A stretch of DNA of 64,000 bases from contig NZ_FORS01000004.1 in the NCBI RefSeq assembly GCF_900114065.1, positions 62,001 to 126,000 of the forward strand, written 5' to 3'. The DNA is from Stutzerimonas kunmingensis (GTDB lineage: Bacteria; Pseudomonadota; Gammaproteobacteria; Pseudomonadales; Pseudomonadaceae). Numbering within the stretch: position 1 is the stretch's first letter; the number at the start of each line of letters is the position of its first letter. Positions 49,951 through 63,500 of the stretch are shown piece by piece. A program made the translations under genes and the position numbers. The notes under the pieces were generated by a model, which was not told the DNA's origin, did not search any database, and saw only the letters and a list, made by a program, of their open reading frames with translations.

Positions 49951-51345
49951 TCAAAAAAGCCGGTTGAGCCCGTCGAACGCAGCGACGCGGTAGGCTTCGG
50001 CCATTGTCGGGTAGTTGAACGTGGTGTTGACGAAGTACTTGATGCTGTTCGCCGGCCCCTTCTGGTTCATGATCGCCTGGCCAATGTGCACGATCTCCGA
50101 AGCCTGATAACCGAAGCAGTGCACACCGAGCACTTCCAGCGTTTCGCGGTGGAAGAGAATCTTCAACATGCCCACTGGCTCGAACGAAATCTGCGCCCGC
50201 GCCATGCTTTTGAAGAACGCCTTACCGACTTCATAGGGAATCTTCGCCTGGGTCAGTTCGCGCTCATTCTTGCCGATCGAGCTGATCTCGGGAATGGTGT
50301 AGATACCGGTCGGTACGTCATCGACGAAACGCCAGGAGTCATTCTCGACGATGCTGCCCGCTGCCGAGCGGCCTTGGTCATAAGCGGCACTGGCCAGCGA
50401 CGGCCACCCGATCACATCGCCGGCAGCGTAGATATTGCCGATCTCGGTGCGGTAGTGCTCATCAACCTGGACCTGACCACGACTGTTGGCCTTGAGCCCG
50501 ATGTTCTCCAGCCCGAGCTTATCGGTATTGCCGGTACGTCCGTTGCTCCAGAGGAATGCGTCTGCCTTGATCTTCTTGCCCGACTTGAGATGCAGGATGA
50601 CGCCGTTCTCCAGCCCCTCGACCCGCTCGTACTCTTCGTTGTGGCGAATCAGCACGTTGTTGTTGCGCAGGTGATAGCTGAGCGCATCGGAAATCTCGTC
50701 ATCGAGGAAGCTGAGCAGCTGCTCGCGGTTGTCGATCAGGTCGACCAGCACGCCCAGACCGCTGAAGATCGATGCATATTCGCAACCGATGACGCCGGCC
50801 CCGTAGATGATCATCCGGCGCGGCGTGTGACTGAGAGTAAGAATGGTGTCGCTGTCGTAGATACGCGGGTGATTGAAGTCGATATCAGCCGGTCGATACG
50901 GGCGCGAGCCGGTGGCGATGACGAACTGGCTGGCAACCAGCTTTTCCACCATGCCATTGAGGCAGACCACTTCGACGCTCTGCTCATCGGAGAAGCTGGC
51001 AGTCCCGAAGAAGGTATCGATGCGGTTACGCGCGTAGTAACTCGTGCGGGAAGTGACCTGCTTGCTGATGACCTTCTCGGCACTCTTCAGCACGTCCGGA
51101 AAGGAGAACCAGCGTGGTTCGCCGATCTGGCGGAACAGCGGGTTGGTGTTGTACTGCATGATCTGCCGTACCGAATGGCGCAAGGCCTTGGACGGGATGG
51201 TGCCCAGGTGTGTGCAGTTGCCCCCAACCAGCGGACGGTTATCTACCACGGCGACCTTGCGTCCCGCCTTGACGGCATTTATTGCCGCGCCCTCCCCGGC
51301 CGGACCGGAACCCAATACCACCAAATCGTAGTTATAGACCGCCAT
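49951..51345 (-). CDS. sthA: Soluble pyridine nucleotide transhydrogenase
   Basis: An FAD flavoprotein that transfers hydride between NADPH and NAD+, 464 residues. The FAD motif [21 protein letters not shown] is near residue 7. [21 protein letters not shown] near 42 has only the first of the usual redox-disulfide cysteines, the known SthA pattern that separates it from dihydrolipoamide dehydrogenase. [22 protein letters not shown] near 176 is the NAD site. The ATG at 51345 has CAGGAGTG upstream. Confidence 0.97.
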   Translation of the reverse strand: MAVYNYDLVVLGSGPAGEGAAINAVKAGRKVAVVDNRPLVGGNCTHLGTIPSKALRHSVRQIMQYNTNPLFRQIGEPRWFSFPDVLKSAEKVISKQVTSRTSYYARNRIDTFFGTASFSDEQSVEVVCLNGMVEKLVASQFVIATGSRPYRPADIDFNHPRIYDSDTILTLSHTPRRMIIYGAGVIGCEYASIFSGLGVLVDLIDNREQLLSFLDDEISDALSYHLRNNNVLIRHNEEYERVEGLENGVILHLKSGKKIKADAFLWSNGRTGNTDKLGLENIGLKANSRGQVQVDEHYRTEIGNIYAAGDVIGWPSLASAAYDQGRSAAGSIVENDSWRFVDDVPTGIYTIPEISSIGKNERELTQAKIPYEVGKAFFKSMARAQISFEPVGMLKILFHRETLEVLGVHCFGYQASEIVHIGQAIMNQKGPANSIKYFVNTTFNYPTMAEAYRVAAFDGLNRLF

Positions 51346-51511
51346 ATACACTCCTGAAAACGCAGCGGGAGACGCCGCTGCTGTCAACGAATTCGCCGAT
51401 GTCCAAAGACGCAAACCAGCCACTTCTTTCAAGCTCTGCGCGCGCAGTGCCCGTCCGCGAGCCCGGCCAGGCAAGTCCGCTCAGGGCTGCCTGGACGCGC
51501 AAAGGTTCACA

Positions 51512-51739
51512 TCAACGCTTGGTGGCGTCGTAGGCGAGATCGGCGTTACCCGCGTTCTTCGCCTCGTTCACTTCTTCGCACTTCTCGCGGCTACCGCCAC
51601 AGATGGAGCACTCCTTCTCAATGCCCAGATTGGCGATACCCCCGCAGGAACCCGCGATGGGCTTGCGGCCCATGATCACGCCGATGGCCATGCCGAATAC
51701 CACAAGCAGCATCACCAGAAAAACCAGTAACCAAGTCAT
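51512..51739 (-). CDS. nqrM: Na+-NQR maturation factor NqrM (DUF539)
   Basis: A 75-residue protein with one membrane helix (MTWLLVFLVMLLVVFGMAIGVIMG) followed by a Cys-rich segment, SCGGIANLGIEKECSICGGSREKC, with four conserved cysteines plus one more. NqrM delivers iron for the inter-subunit Fe site in NqrD/E. Its start overlaps the apbE stop (ATGA), so it is the last gene of the nqr-apbE-nqrM operon. Confidence 0.93.
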   Translation of the reverse strand: MTWLLVFLVMLLVVFGMAIGVIMGRKPIAGSCGGIANLGIEKECSICGGSREKCEEVNEAKNAGNADLAYDATKR

Positions 51740-52788
51740 TGCTCTACTCCCGCACCGAACAGCTCGTCAAAAGCCTTGGTGCTCGTTGTTACGAAGCCTT
51801 GCCCCTCGCGCACGACGAAGAACGCGGCGATCGCATTACGCTCTGCCAGTGCCAGCCCCCGCTCGGGCCCCAGCACCATCAGCGCGGTAGACAACCCGTC
51901 AGCACGCAAAGTCGATTTATCGATGACCGTCACCGCAGCGAGGTGATGCTCGATCGGTCTGCCGCTTTGCGGGTCCAGGGTATGTGAATAACGCCGGCCG
52001 TCCTGCTCGAAATAGTTTCGATAGTCGCCGGAGGTGGATACGCCCAGACCATCGAGTTCGACGATCTTCTGCGCAACCCGCTGGTCATCCCTGGGCGCTT
52101 CAATGGCTATGCGCCACGGTGAATCATCGGGCTTGCGGCCCTCAGCCTTGAGCTCGCCAGTGATCTCAACGAGGTAACTCTCTACGCCGAGCGCCTTCAA
52201 ACGATCGACAACGCGATCAACCGCATAACCGGCAGCAATACTGTTGAAGTCCAGCTGCAGCGCCACCGTCTTGCACAACTGATCGCCATCGATACGTAAA
52301 TGCCGATGGCCGGTCAACGCCCGCGCCGCCTCGATATCCGCCGCGGATGGAACCTGTTCGGCACGACCTTGCGGACCGAAGCCCCAAAGGTTCAGCAATG
52401 GCTCGAGTGTAAGATCGAACGCGCCATCGCTGTCGGCCGATAGCTGATCGCCCGCTGCGACCAATTCGCGCACCGTATCCGGCATCGGCTCGCAGCTTCC
52501 GGCGGGCAGCGCATTGAAGCGCTCGACATCGGAATCGCTTCGGTAGGTGGACAGCTGTTTGTCGATATCGCCGAGAATGGCCTCGACTTCACCGTGCAGC
52601 TCCTCCCTGGACGGGACGTCGCCGCTGCTTACGTACTTGACGGTATAGGTACTGCCCATCGTTGGGCCGCTGATGACCTCGACCCTGTCCTGAAACAGAC
52701 AGCCCGTCAGGGCTGCCGCGAGAGCGACAGCGATGACGGGCCGGAGGTACACGACAGCATGGAGAGCCTGCAGTGACGCTCGGGTCAT
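51736..52788 (-). CDS. apbE: FAD:protein FMN transferase
   Basis: Transfers FMN from FAD to the conserved Thr of NqrB and NqrC. 350 residues, with a lipoprotein-like N-terminus (LRPVIAVALAAALTGC). GPTMGSTYTVKYV near residue 40 and FDLTLEPLLNLWGFGPQG near 124 are typical; LDFNSIAAGYAVD near 175 and SGDYRNYFEQDGRRYSHTLDPQSGRPIEHH near 253 hold the catalytic and metal residues. It begins one base after the nqrF stop codon and is co-transcribed with its substrates. Confidence 0.95.
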   Translation of the reverse strand: MTRASLQALHAVVYLRPVIAVALAAALTGCLFQDRVEVISGPTMGSTYTVKYVSSGDVPSREELHGEVEAILGDIDKQLSTYRSDSDVERFNALPAGSCEPMPDTVRELVAAGDQLSADSDGAFDLTLEPLLNLWGFGPQGRAEQVPSAADIEAARALTGHRHLRIDGDQLCKTVALQLDFNSIAAGYAVDRVVDRLKALGVESYLVEITGELKAEGRKPDDSPWRIAIEAPRDDQRVAQKIVELDGLGVSTSGDYRNYFEQDGRRYSHTLDPQSGRPIEHHLAAVTVIDKSTLRADGLSTALMVLGPERGLALAERNAIAAFFVVREGQGFVTTSTKAFDELFGAGVEQ

Positions 52789-52789
52789 G

Positions 52790-54013
52790 CTAGCCGCCGA
52801 AGTCGTCGAGCAGAATATTCTCCGGCTCGACGCCGAGGTCGGTGAGCATCTTAATCACCGATGCGTTCATCATGGGCGGGCCGCACATGTAGAACTCGCA
52901 ATCTTCCGGAGCCGGATGATCCTTCAGATAGTTCTCGTACAGCACGTTGTGGATAAAGCCGGTCGGGCCATCCCAGTTATCTTCCGGCAGCGGATCGGAC
53001 AGGGCCAGATGCCATTGGAAGTTCGGATTCTCCGCCTGCAACTGGTCGTACTCTTCCACGTAGAAGGCCTCGCGCATGGAGCGCGCGCCATACCAGAAGC
53101 TCATCTTGCGCTTGGACTTCAGGCGCTTGAGCTGGTCGAAGATGTGCGAGCGCATCGGTGCCATCCCCGCACCACCACCGATGAAGACCATCTCGGCGTC
53201 GGTGTCCTTGGCGAAGAACTCGCCGAACGGTCCGTAAACGGTGATCTTGTCGCCCGGCTTCAGGCTGAAGACATAGGATGACATCTTGCCCGGCGGAATA
53301 TCGTCACGGCCTGGCGGCGGTGAGGCGATACGGATGTTGAACTTCACCAGGCCACGCTCTTCCGGATAGTTGGCCATGGAGTAGGCGCGAATAACGGTCT
53401 CGTCGCACTTCGACACGTACTTCCACTGGTCGAACTTGTCCCAGTCGCCGCGATACTCTTCCTGAATGTCGAAGTCCCGGTAACGCACTTCATGCGGCGG
53501 GCACTCGAGCTGCACATAACCACCAGCGCGGAAGTCGACGTTCTCGCCTTCCGGCAGCTTGAGTGTCAGTTCCTTGATGAAGGTCGCGACGTTGGGGTTG
53601 GACTCGACGGTGCATTCCCACTTCTTCACGCCGAAGACTTCTTCCGGCACTTCGATCTTCATGTCCGCCTTGACCGGAGTCTGGCAGGACAGGCGCCAGC
53701 CCTCGCCCGCCTCACGACGGGTGAAGTGCGACTCCTCGGTAGGCAGCATCTCGCCACCACCGCTCTCGACGATGCACTTGCACTGCGCGCAGGTACCGCC
53801 GCCACCACAGGCTGACGAGAGGAAGATGTTGTTGGCGGCCAGGGTCTGCAGCAACTTGCCACCGGCGGGCACGGTAATCGTACGCTCACCGTTGATTTCG
53901 ATTGACACGTCACCGCTGGATACCAGCTTGGCGCGTGCAGCCAGGATGATCACCACCAGCGCAAGCACGATGGCGGTGAACATACCGATGGCGAGGAAAA
54001 TTTCGTAACTCAT
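52790..54013 (-). CDS. nqrF: Na+-translocating NADH:quinone reductase subunit F
   Basis: The NADH-oxidising entry subunit, 407 residues. One N-terminal helix is followed by a 2Fe-2S domain with [20 protein letters not shown] near 69-88 and the last cluster Cys in [10 protein letters not shown] near 112. The ferredoxin-reductase part has the FAD motif [12 protein letters not shown] near 210 and the NADH-binding [18 protein letters not shown] near 275, ending [17 protein letters not shown]. 15 bp separate it from nqrE. Confidence 0.97.
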   Translation of the reverse strand: MSYEIFLAIGMFTAIVLALVVIILAARAKLVSSGDVSIEINGERTITVPAGGKLLQTLAANNIFLSSACGGGGTCAQCKCIVESGGGEMLPTEESHFTRREAGEGWRLSCQTPVKADMKIEVPEEVFGVKKWECTVESNPNVATFIKELTLKLPEGENVDFRAGGYVQLECPPHEVRYRDFDIQEEYRGDWDKFDQWKYVSKCDETVIRAYSMANYPEERGLVKFNIRIASPPPGRDDIPPGKMSSYVFSLKPGDKITVYGPFGEFFAKDTDAEMVFIGGGAGMAPMRSHIFDQLKRLKSKRKMSFWYGARSMREAFYVEEYDQLQAENPNFQWHLALSDPLPEDNWDGPTGFIHNVLYENYLKDHPAPEDCEFYMCGPPMMNASVIKMLTDLGVEPENILLDDFGG

Positions 54014-54028
54014 CAGTTCGTTCCGTCC

Positions 54029-55305
<1,277 letters not shown>

Positions 55306-55307
55306 GA

Positions 55308-56102
55308 TCAAGCCTCCCCAGCGCGCAGATTAGCGATAAATGGACCGAAGCCGTTCTCGCCCAACCAGAAGTGCAACAGCGAATTGACACCGTTGCTGGT
55401 CAGGGTCGCACCGGCCAGGGCATCGACCTGGTGGTCGGCTTTCGGGCTCTGAGGGTCGACACCGCCCTTGACGATCTGCACCGCCAGTTTGCCGTTGTCG
55501 TCGTACAGTTCCTTGCCGGGCCACATGCCGCGCCACTTCGGATTGTCGACCTCACCGCCAAGGCCCGGGGTTTCACCGTGCTGGTAGAAGCCGAAGCCGG
55601 CAACGGTATTCAGGTCACCCTCGACTGCCATGAAGCCATATAGCGTCGACCAGAGACCGTAGCCACGAACCGGCAGGATCAGCGTATCGATCTCGCCCTC
55701 GCCCTGCCCTTCGACGATATAAACGGTGCTGTAACGCTCGCGACGCTTGATCGAGGCAATATCCTGCTCCCCAGGCAGCGCCTGGGACAGCGCAGGGTCC
55801 TTGGCAGCGGCGAGCGGATCGAAGGTCTTGGCTTCGAATTCATCGCTGAACTTGCCGGTTTCCAGATCGACCAGACGGGCGACGATGCGCTCGTTGAACA
55901 ACTGCTTGACCTGATTACCGGACATGCCCGCCTCGCCCAGACCGGCGATCGCCAGGATGCTGCGCTGCTTGTCCAGCAGACGGTTTTCCTGCTGAGTCGG
56001 GCGAAGCGCCACGGCGGCGCCAGCCACGAAGATGGAGCACACCAGGCAGACCAACAGGGCTACCGTCAGCGTGCGAACGGTGGATTCTTTCTGACTAGAC
56101 AT
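55308..56102 (-). CDS. nqrC: Na+-translocating NADH:quinone reductase subunit C
   Basis: 264 residues with one N-terminal helix ([23 protein letters not shown]) and a periplasmic FMN-binding domain. The FMN-attached Thr is in [20 protein letters not shown] near 230-240, the target of Apb[27 protein letters not shown] near 183 is family-typical. The ATG at 56102 overlaps nqrB by eight bases; the longer frame to 56150 is rejected. Confidence 0.97.
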   Translation of the reverse strand: MSSQKESTVRTLTVALLVCLVCSIFVAGAAVALRPTQQENRLLDKQRSILAIAGLGEAGMSGNQVKQLFNERIVARLVDLETGKFSDEFEAKTFDPLAAAKDPALSQALPGEQDIASIKRRERYSTVYIVEGQGEGEIDTLILPVRGYGLWSTLYGFMAVEGDLNTVAGFGFYQHGETPGLGGEVDNPKWRGMWPGKELYDDNGKLAVQIVKGGVDPQSPKADHQVDALAGATLTSNGVNSLLHFWLGENGFGPFIANLRAGEA

Positions 56103-57306
56103 TACGTGCCAGCCTCCGCTTGATATTGGCCTGAATGACGAAATGGTCAATCAGCGGCGCACACAGGTTGGCGAACAGGATCGCCAGCATCATGCCTTCC
56201 GGGAAGGCGGGGTTGACCACACGGATCAGCACGACCATCACACCGATCAGGATGCCGAACACCCACTTGCCGGTATTGGTCATGGAGGCCGACACCGGGT
56301 CGGTCGCCATGAAGATCATGCCGAAGGCGAAGCCACCGACGACCATGTGCCAGTACCAGGGCATAGCGAACAGCGGGTTGGTGTCGGAACCGATCAGGTT
56401 GAACAGGAAGCTCAGACCGATCATGCCGAGCATCACACCGGAAACGATGCGCCAGGAGGCAATCTTGCTACCGATCAGGATCACGCCGCCGATGAAGATT
56501 GCCAGCGTGCTGGTTTCACCGATCGAGCCATGAATGGTACCGACGAAGGCGTCCATCCAGGTGATGCCGTTGTCGATCACGTTTTCGATACCGCCGACGA
56601 AGCCGAGGCTCAGCGCAGTTGCGCCGGCATAGCCATCGACCGCAGTCCAGACGCCGTCACCGGACATCTGTGCCGGGTAGGCGAAGAACAGGAACGCCCG
56701 CGCAGTAAGCGCCGGGTTCAGGAAGTTCTTGCCGGTCCCACCGAAGATTTCCTTGCCGATTACCACGCCGAAGCTGATACCCAGCGCGACCTGCCACAGC
56801 GGAATGCTCGGCGGCAGGATCAGGGCAAACAGCACGGACGTAACGAAGAAGCCCTCGTTGACCTCGTGCTTGCGGATCGAAGCGAACAGCACTTCCCAGA
56901 ACCCACCGACGATGAAGGTCACCGCGTAGATCGGAAGGAAGTAGGCTGCGCCCTGGATGAAGTTATCCCAGAGACTGTTCGGATCGAAGCCCGCCAGTGC
57001 GCCGATCAGACCGAAGCGCCAGCCTTCCTGAGCTGCGAGCAGATCAGGGCTCTGCGCGAAGATCAGGTTGGCTTGGTAGCCGGTGTTCCACATCCCGAAG
57101 AACATCGCCGGGAAGGTACACATCCAGACGGTGATCATCATGCGCTTGAGGTCGATGCCGTCGCGTACGTGGGCCGTGGTCTTGGTGACGCTGCCGGGAC
57201 GATAGAGGAAAGTGTCGGCCGCTTCGTAAAGCGCGTACCACTTCTCGTACTTGCCGCCTTTTTCGAAATGATGCTCGATCTTGTCGAGGAATGCGCGAAT
57301 GCCCAT
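56095..57306 (-). CDS. nqrB: Na+-translocating NADH:quinone reductase subunit B
   Basis: A multi-helix membrane subunit of 403 residues carrying covalent FMN and riboflavin and taking part in quinone and Na+ handling. [29 protein letters not shown] is the cytosolic N-terminus. The FMN-Thr motif is [17 protein letters not shown] near 225. [22 protein letters not shown] near 194 is highly conserved. It is preceded by nqrA by three bases. Confidence 0.97.
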   Translation of the reverse strand: MGIRAFLDKIEHHFEKGGKYEKWYALYEAADTFLYRPGSVTKTTAHVRDGIDLKRMMITVWMCTFPAMFFGMWNTGYQANLIFAQSPDLLAAQEGWRFGLIGALAGFDPNSLWDNFIQGAAYFLPIYAVTFIVGGFWEVLFASIRKHEVNEGFFVTSVLFALILPPSIPLWQVALGISFGVVIGKEIFGGTGKNFLNPALTARAFLFFAYPAQMSGDGVWTAVDGYAGATALSLGFVGGIENVIDNGITWMDAFVGTIHGSIGETSTLAIFIGGVILIGSKIASWRIVSGVMLGMIGLSFLFNLIGSDTNPLFAMPWYWHMVVGGFAFGMIFMATDPVSASMTNTGKWVFGILIGVMVVLIRVVNPAFPEGMMLAILFANLCAPLIDHFVIQANIKRRLARNV

Positions 57307-57309
57307 GCC

Positions 57310-58777
<1,468 letters not shown>

Positions 58778-58783
58778 CGCCCG

Positions 58784-58789
58784 ATTATA
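58784..58789 (-). promoter_or_regulatory. nqr operon promoter -10
   Basis: A perfect TATAAT on the minus strand. The -35 is weak (GGTCAG at 58807-58812, 17 bp away), which suggests an activator or alternative control. Confidence 0.5.
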
Positions 58790-58935
58790 GAGGTCGCGGA
58801 CCTTGACTGACCACCCAAGCATTGCGGATTTTTGACTCGAAACAAGAGAAGCAAAATTAGCGGTGCACGAAATCGAGCCGACCGCTCGGCCGCTCAACCC
58901 CGGCAGCTCGCGCTATTACTTACCGCCCAGAAACG

Positions 58936-58963
58936 CGAAACGGGAGCCTCGGCTCCCGTTTCG
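58936..58963. terminator. Hairpin after gap, likely terminator
   Basis: CGAAACGGGAGCC and GGCTCCCGTTTCG are perfect 13-base inverted arms with a CTCG loop at the top. It follows the gap stop codon by about 20 bases. The T-run is short, so termination may be partial. Confidence 0.7.
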
Positions 58964-58982
58964 ATTTCACCGTCCGCAGCGT

Positions 58983-60434
58983 TTAGCGCGGGAAGGCTGG
59001 CGGGTTAACCCCTGCCATGTCTTCCATCACCCGCACGACCTGACAGCTGTAGCCGAACTCGTTGTCGTACCAGACGTAAAGCACGACACGGTTGTCGTTG
59101 CAAATGGTCGCTTCGGCATCCACCACGCCGGCATGGCGCGATCCGACGAAATCAGTGGATACAACTTCCTGCGAGTTGACGAAGTCGATCTGTTTCTGCA
59201 GATCCGAGTGCATGGCCATCTGGCGCAGGTACTCGTTGATCTCTTCGCGACTGGTGGCCTTCTCCAGGTTCAGGTTGAGAATTGCCATGGACACGTTCGG
59301 CGTCGGGACGCGGATCGCGTTGCCAGTCAGCTTGCCTTTGAGCACCGGCAGCGCCTTGGCTGCAGCGGTGGCGGCACCCGTTTCGGTGATCACCATGTTC
59401 AGCGCAGCGCTGCGACCACGACGACTGCCCTTGTGGAAGTTGTCGATCAGGTTCTGGTCGTTGGTGTACGAATGCACCGTTTCCACGTGACCGTTGACGA
59501 TGCCGTACTGATCGTTCACCGCCTTGAGCACCGGCACGATGGCGTTGGTGGTGCAGGATGCGGCGGAGATGATCTTGTCATCGGCGGTGATGTCGCCATG
59601 GTTGATGCCATGCACGATGTTCTTCAGCTCACCCTTGCCCGGCGCGGTCAATACGACGCGAGCAACACCCGGGCACTTGAGGTGCTGACCCAGGCCTTCG
59701 GCGTCACGCCACTTGCCAGTGTTGTCGACCAGCAGCGCGTTCTCGATGCCGTACTGGGTGTAATCCACCGAGGACGGATCGTTGGAGTAGATCACCTGAA
59801 TCAGGTTGCCGTTGGCGGTGATGGTGCTGTTCTCTTCGTCGATGGTGATGGTGCCATCGAAAGGACCATGCACCGAGTCGCGACGCAGCAGGCTGGCACG
59901 CTTGACCAGATCGTTGTCCGCGCCCTTGCGCACGACGATGGCGCGCAGGCGCAGGCCGTCGCCACCACCGGTTTTCTCGATCAGGATACGCGCCAGCAGA
60001 CGGCCGATACGGCCGAAACCGTAGAGAACCACGTCAGTGCCTTTGTGACCAGCTGCGGCGTGACGCTTGTCGGCCACCTCAGCCAGCTCTTCACGGACGA
60101 ACTGCTCGAGATTGCGACCGTTGCCCGCTTCCTTGTACTTGGCGACCAGCTTGCCCAGGTCCACCGAAGCGGCGCCCAGGTTCATTTCGCTCATCGTCTT
60201 GAGGATCTGGAAGGTGTCGTGCACCGACAGCTCGGTTTCGTCGGCGATGCGGTGACGGGCGAAACGGTGTGCCTTGAGGATGGCGATCACCGAACGATTG
60301 ATCAGGCCACGGCCGTAGATCGAAGTCACCACGTTGTTGTTGCGATACAGCTGACCAATCAGCGGAATCATCGCTTCGGCGAGCGCTTCGCGGTCAATCC
60401 ATTCACCAAGACACTGGTCGGGCTTCTGAGTCAC
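58983..60434 (-). CDS. gap: Glyceraldehyde-3-phosphate dehydrogenase, N-terminally extended, 483 aa
   Basis: Interconverts glyceraldehyde 3-phosphate and 1,3-bisphosphoglycerate. The GAPDH core starts near residue 128 (VLYGFGRIGRLLARIL) and has the catalytic Cys in ISAASCTTNAIVPVLKAVND near 290, with the partner His in VHSYTNDQNLIDN near 318 and WYDNEFGYSCQVVRVM at the end. About 125 extra N-terminal residues form a helical extension of a long bacterial GAPDH subgroup. The start is GTG with GGAAGGAA upstream. It is divergent from mfd. Confidence 0.95.
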   Translation of the reverse strand: MTQKPDQCLGEWIDREALAEAMIPLIGQLYRNNNVVTSIYGRGLINRSVIAILKAHRFARHRIADETELSVHDTFQILKTMSEMNLGAASVDLGKLVAKYKEAGNGRNLEQFVREELAEVADKRHAAAGHKGTDVVLYGFGRIGRLLARILIEKTGGGDGLRLRAIVVRKGADNDLVKRASLLRRDSVHGPFDGTITIDEENSTITANGNLIQVIYSNDPSSVDYTQYGIENALLVDNTGKWRDAEGLGQHLKCPGVARVVLTAPGKGELKNIVHGINHGDITADDKIISAASCTTNAIVPVLKAVNDQYGIVNGHVETVHSYTNDQNLIDNFHKGSRRGRSAALNMVITETGAATAAAKALPVLKGKLTGNAIRVPTPNVSMAILNLNLEKATSREEINEYLRQMAMHSDLQKQIDFVNSQEVVSTDFVGSRHAGVVDAEATICNDNRVVLYVWYDNEFGYSCQVVRVMEDMAGVNPPAFPR

Positions 60435-60477
60435 GGGCAGTTCCTTCCAACATGTAGGGGCTGAGAAAAGGGGCTAC

Positions 60478-60506
60478 ATTATGACGGCGCACCCTAGCGC
60501 CGGCAA
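60478..60506 (-). promoter_or_regulatory. Sigma-70 promoter of gap
   Basis: On the minus strand TTGCCG (60501-60506) and CATAAT (60478-60483) are separated by 17 bp, predicting a start near 60471, about 37 nt before the GTG. Confidence 0.6.
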
Positions 60507-60592
60507 TCTGCAGCGGACGAAACACTGACAGCCAAGCGCCTCGATAGTTACAATCCCGGCGGCCTATTTTTTGATCGGAGCCACGCCCACTC

Positions 60593-63500
60593 GTGTCCGT
60601 CTTGCGCCTTCCCCCTCTGCCTGCCGCCAGCGGCAAGCAACATTGGGGCAATCTTCCAGGAGCTGCGCTAAGCCTGGCGATTGCCGAAGCAGCCAGCAAC
60701 GCCAAACGCTTCACGCTCCTGCTCACTGCCGACAGCCAAAGCGCCGAGCGCCTGCAGGAAGAACTCGCCTTCTTCGCGCCACAGCTGGCGGTATTGCATT
60801 TTCCTGACTGGGAAACGCTGCCCTACGACATCTTCTCGCCGCACCAGGACATCGTCTCCCAGCGCATTGCCGCCCTCTACCAGCTACCGGAGCTGAGCCA
60901 CGGCGTGCTGGTAGTGCCTATCACCACCGCCCTACACAGGCTGGCGCCAAAGCGCTTCCTGCTGGGTTCGAGCCTGGTGCTGGACGTCGGGCAGAAGCTG
61001 GATGTGGAGCAGATGCGCCTGCGCCTGGAAGCAGCCGGCTATCGCTGCGTGGATACCGTGTACGAGCACGGCGAGTTCGCCGTGCGCGGCGCGTTGATCG
61101 ACCTGTTCCCCATGGGCAGCCCCCTGCCCTACCGCATCGACCTGTTCGATGACGAGATAGAGACGCTGCGCACCTTCGATCCGGAGAACCAGCGCTCGAT
61201 CGACAAGGTCGAGTCGATCCGCCTGTTGCCAGCACGCGAGTTCCCCCTGAAGAAGGAGGCAGTCACCGGCTTCCGCGCGCGTTTTCGCGAGCGTTTCGAC
61301 GTCGACTTCCGCCGCTGCCCGATCTACCAGGATCTCTCCACCGGTATCACCCCGGCGGGCATCGAGTACTACCTGCCGCTGTTCTATGAAGAAACCGCGA
61401 CGTTGTTCGATTACCTGCCCGAAGACAGCCAGGTGTTCTCCCTGCCCGGCATCGAGCAGGCCGCCGAGCAGTTCTGGAGCGACGTTCGCAATCGCTACGA
61501 AGAACGCCGCGTCGACCCCGAGCGACCGCTGCTGCCGCCGGCCGAACTGTTCATGCCGGTGGAAGACTGCTTCGCTCGGCTCAAGCTCTGGCCGCGTGTG
61601 GTCGCCAGCCAACAGGATGTCGAGCCTGGCATCGGCCGCGAACGCTTCACCGCGCAGGCCCTGCCGGAACTGGCAATCGAGGCCAAGGCGAGCGAACCGC
61701 TGGGCAAGCTGCGACGCTTCCTCGACGAATATGCCGGGCGTGTGCTGTTTACTGCCGAATCAGCCGGCCGCCGCGAAGTATTGCTGGAGCTGCTCGCCCG
61801 TCTGAAGCTGCGCCCGCAAGAAGTCGAAGGCTGGGAGGAATTCCTCGCCAGCCAGGAGCGTCTGGCGATCACCATCGCCCCGCTCGACGAAGGCCTGCAA
61901 CTGGACGACGTCGCACTGGTCGCGGAAAGCCCGCTGTTCGGTCAGCGCGTCATGCAGCGCCGGCGACGCGAGAAGAGCCGCGACGGCGGCGAGAACGTCA
62001 TCAAGAACCTCACAGAGCTGCGCGAAGGCTCGCCGGTGGTGCACATCGATCACGGTGTCGGTCGCTACCAGGGCCTGGTCACTCTGGAGATCGAAGGCCA
62101 GGCGCAGGAATTCCTGCTGCTGCAGTACGCCGAGGACGCCAAGCTCTACGTACCGGTCGCCAGCCTGCACCTGATCGCCCGCTATACAGGCAGCGACGAC
62201 GCGCTCGCGCCACTGCACCGGCTCGGCTCGGAGACCTGGCAGAAAGCCAAGCGTAAGGCGGCCGAGCAGGTCCGCGATGTCGCGGCCGAGCTGCTGGATA
62301 TTTACGCCCGCCGCGCCGCACGCGAGGGTTATGCCTTCAAGGACCCGCAGGTCGACTACGAAACGTTCGCCGCAGGCTTTCCGTTCGAAGAAACGCCCGA
62401 TCAGCAGGCCGCCATCGACGCGGTACGCGAGGACCTGCTGTCGGCCAAGCCGATGGATCGACTGGTCTGTGGTGACGTCGGCTTTGGCAAGACCGAGGTG
62501 GCCATGCGCGCCGCCTTCATCGCCGTCCATGGCGGCCGGCAGGTTGGCGTACTGGTGCCGACCACCCTGCTCGCTCAGCAGCACTACAACAGCTTCCGCG
62601 ACCGCTTCGCCGACTGGCCGGTGCGGGTCGAGGTGATGAGCCGCTTCAAGTCCGCCAAGGAAGTGCAGAACGCTATCGCCGAGCTTGCCGAGGGCAAGAT
62701 TGACATTCTCATCGGCACCCACAAGCTGCTGCAGGATGACGTCAAGTTCAGCAACCTGGGCCTGGTCATCATCGATGAGGAGCACCGCTTCGGCGTACGC
62801 CAGAAGGAACAGCTCAAGGCGCTGCGCAGCGAGGTGGACATTCTCACGCTGACCGCCACGCCGATTCCACGCACGCTGAACATGTCCATCGCCGGCATGC
62901 GCGACCTGTCGATCATCGCCACGCCGCCGGCGCGCCGGCTGTCGGTTCGCACCTTCGTCATGGAACAGCAGAACACCGTGATCAAGGAGGCGCTGCTGCG
63001 CGAGCTGTTGCGCGGCGGCCAGGTCTATTACCTGCACAACGATGTGAAGACCATCGAGAAATGCGCCGCCGACCTGCAGGCACTGGTGCCGGAGGCACGC
63101 GTCGCGATCGGCCACGGGCAAATGCGCGAGCGTGACCTTGAACAGGTCATGAGCGACTTCTACCACAAGAGGTTCAACGTGCTGGTGGCCTCGACCATCA
63201 TCGAGACCGGCATCGACGTGCCCAGCGCCAACACCATCATCATCGAACGCGCCGACAAGTTCGGCCTGGCGCAGCTGCACCAGCTGCGTGGCCGGGTAGG
63301 CCGCAGCCATCACCAGGCCTATGCCTATCTGCTGACCCCGACCCGCAAGGCAATGACCGATGACGCGCAGAAGCGCCTGGAGGCCATCGCCAATGCCCAG
63401 GACCTCGGTGCAGGCTTTGTCCTCGCCACCCACGACCTGGAAATCCGCGGCGCCGGCGAGCTGCTCGGCGAGGGCCAGAGCGGGCAGATCCAGGCGGTTG

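Noticed and set aside
58863..60464. Plus-strand ORF of 533 codons over gap
   Set aside because: Antisense to GAPDH; explained by codon bias.
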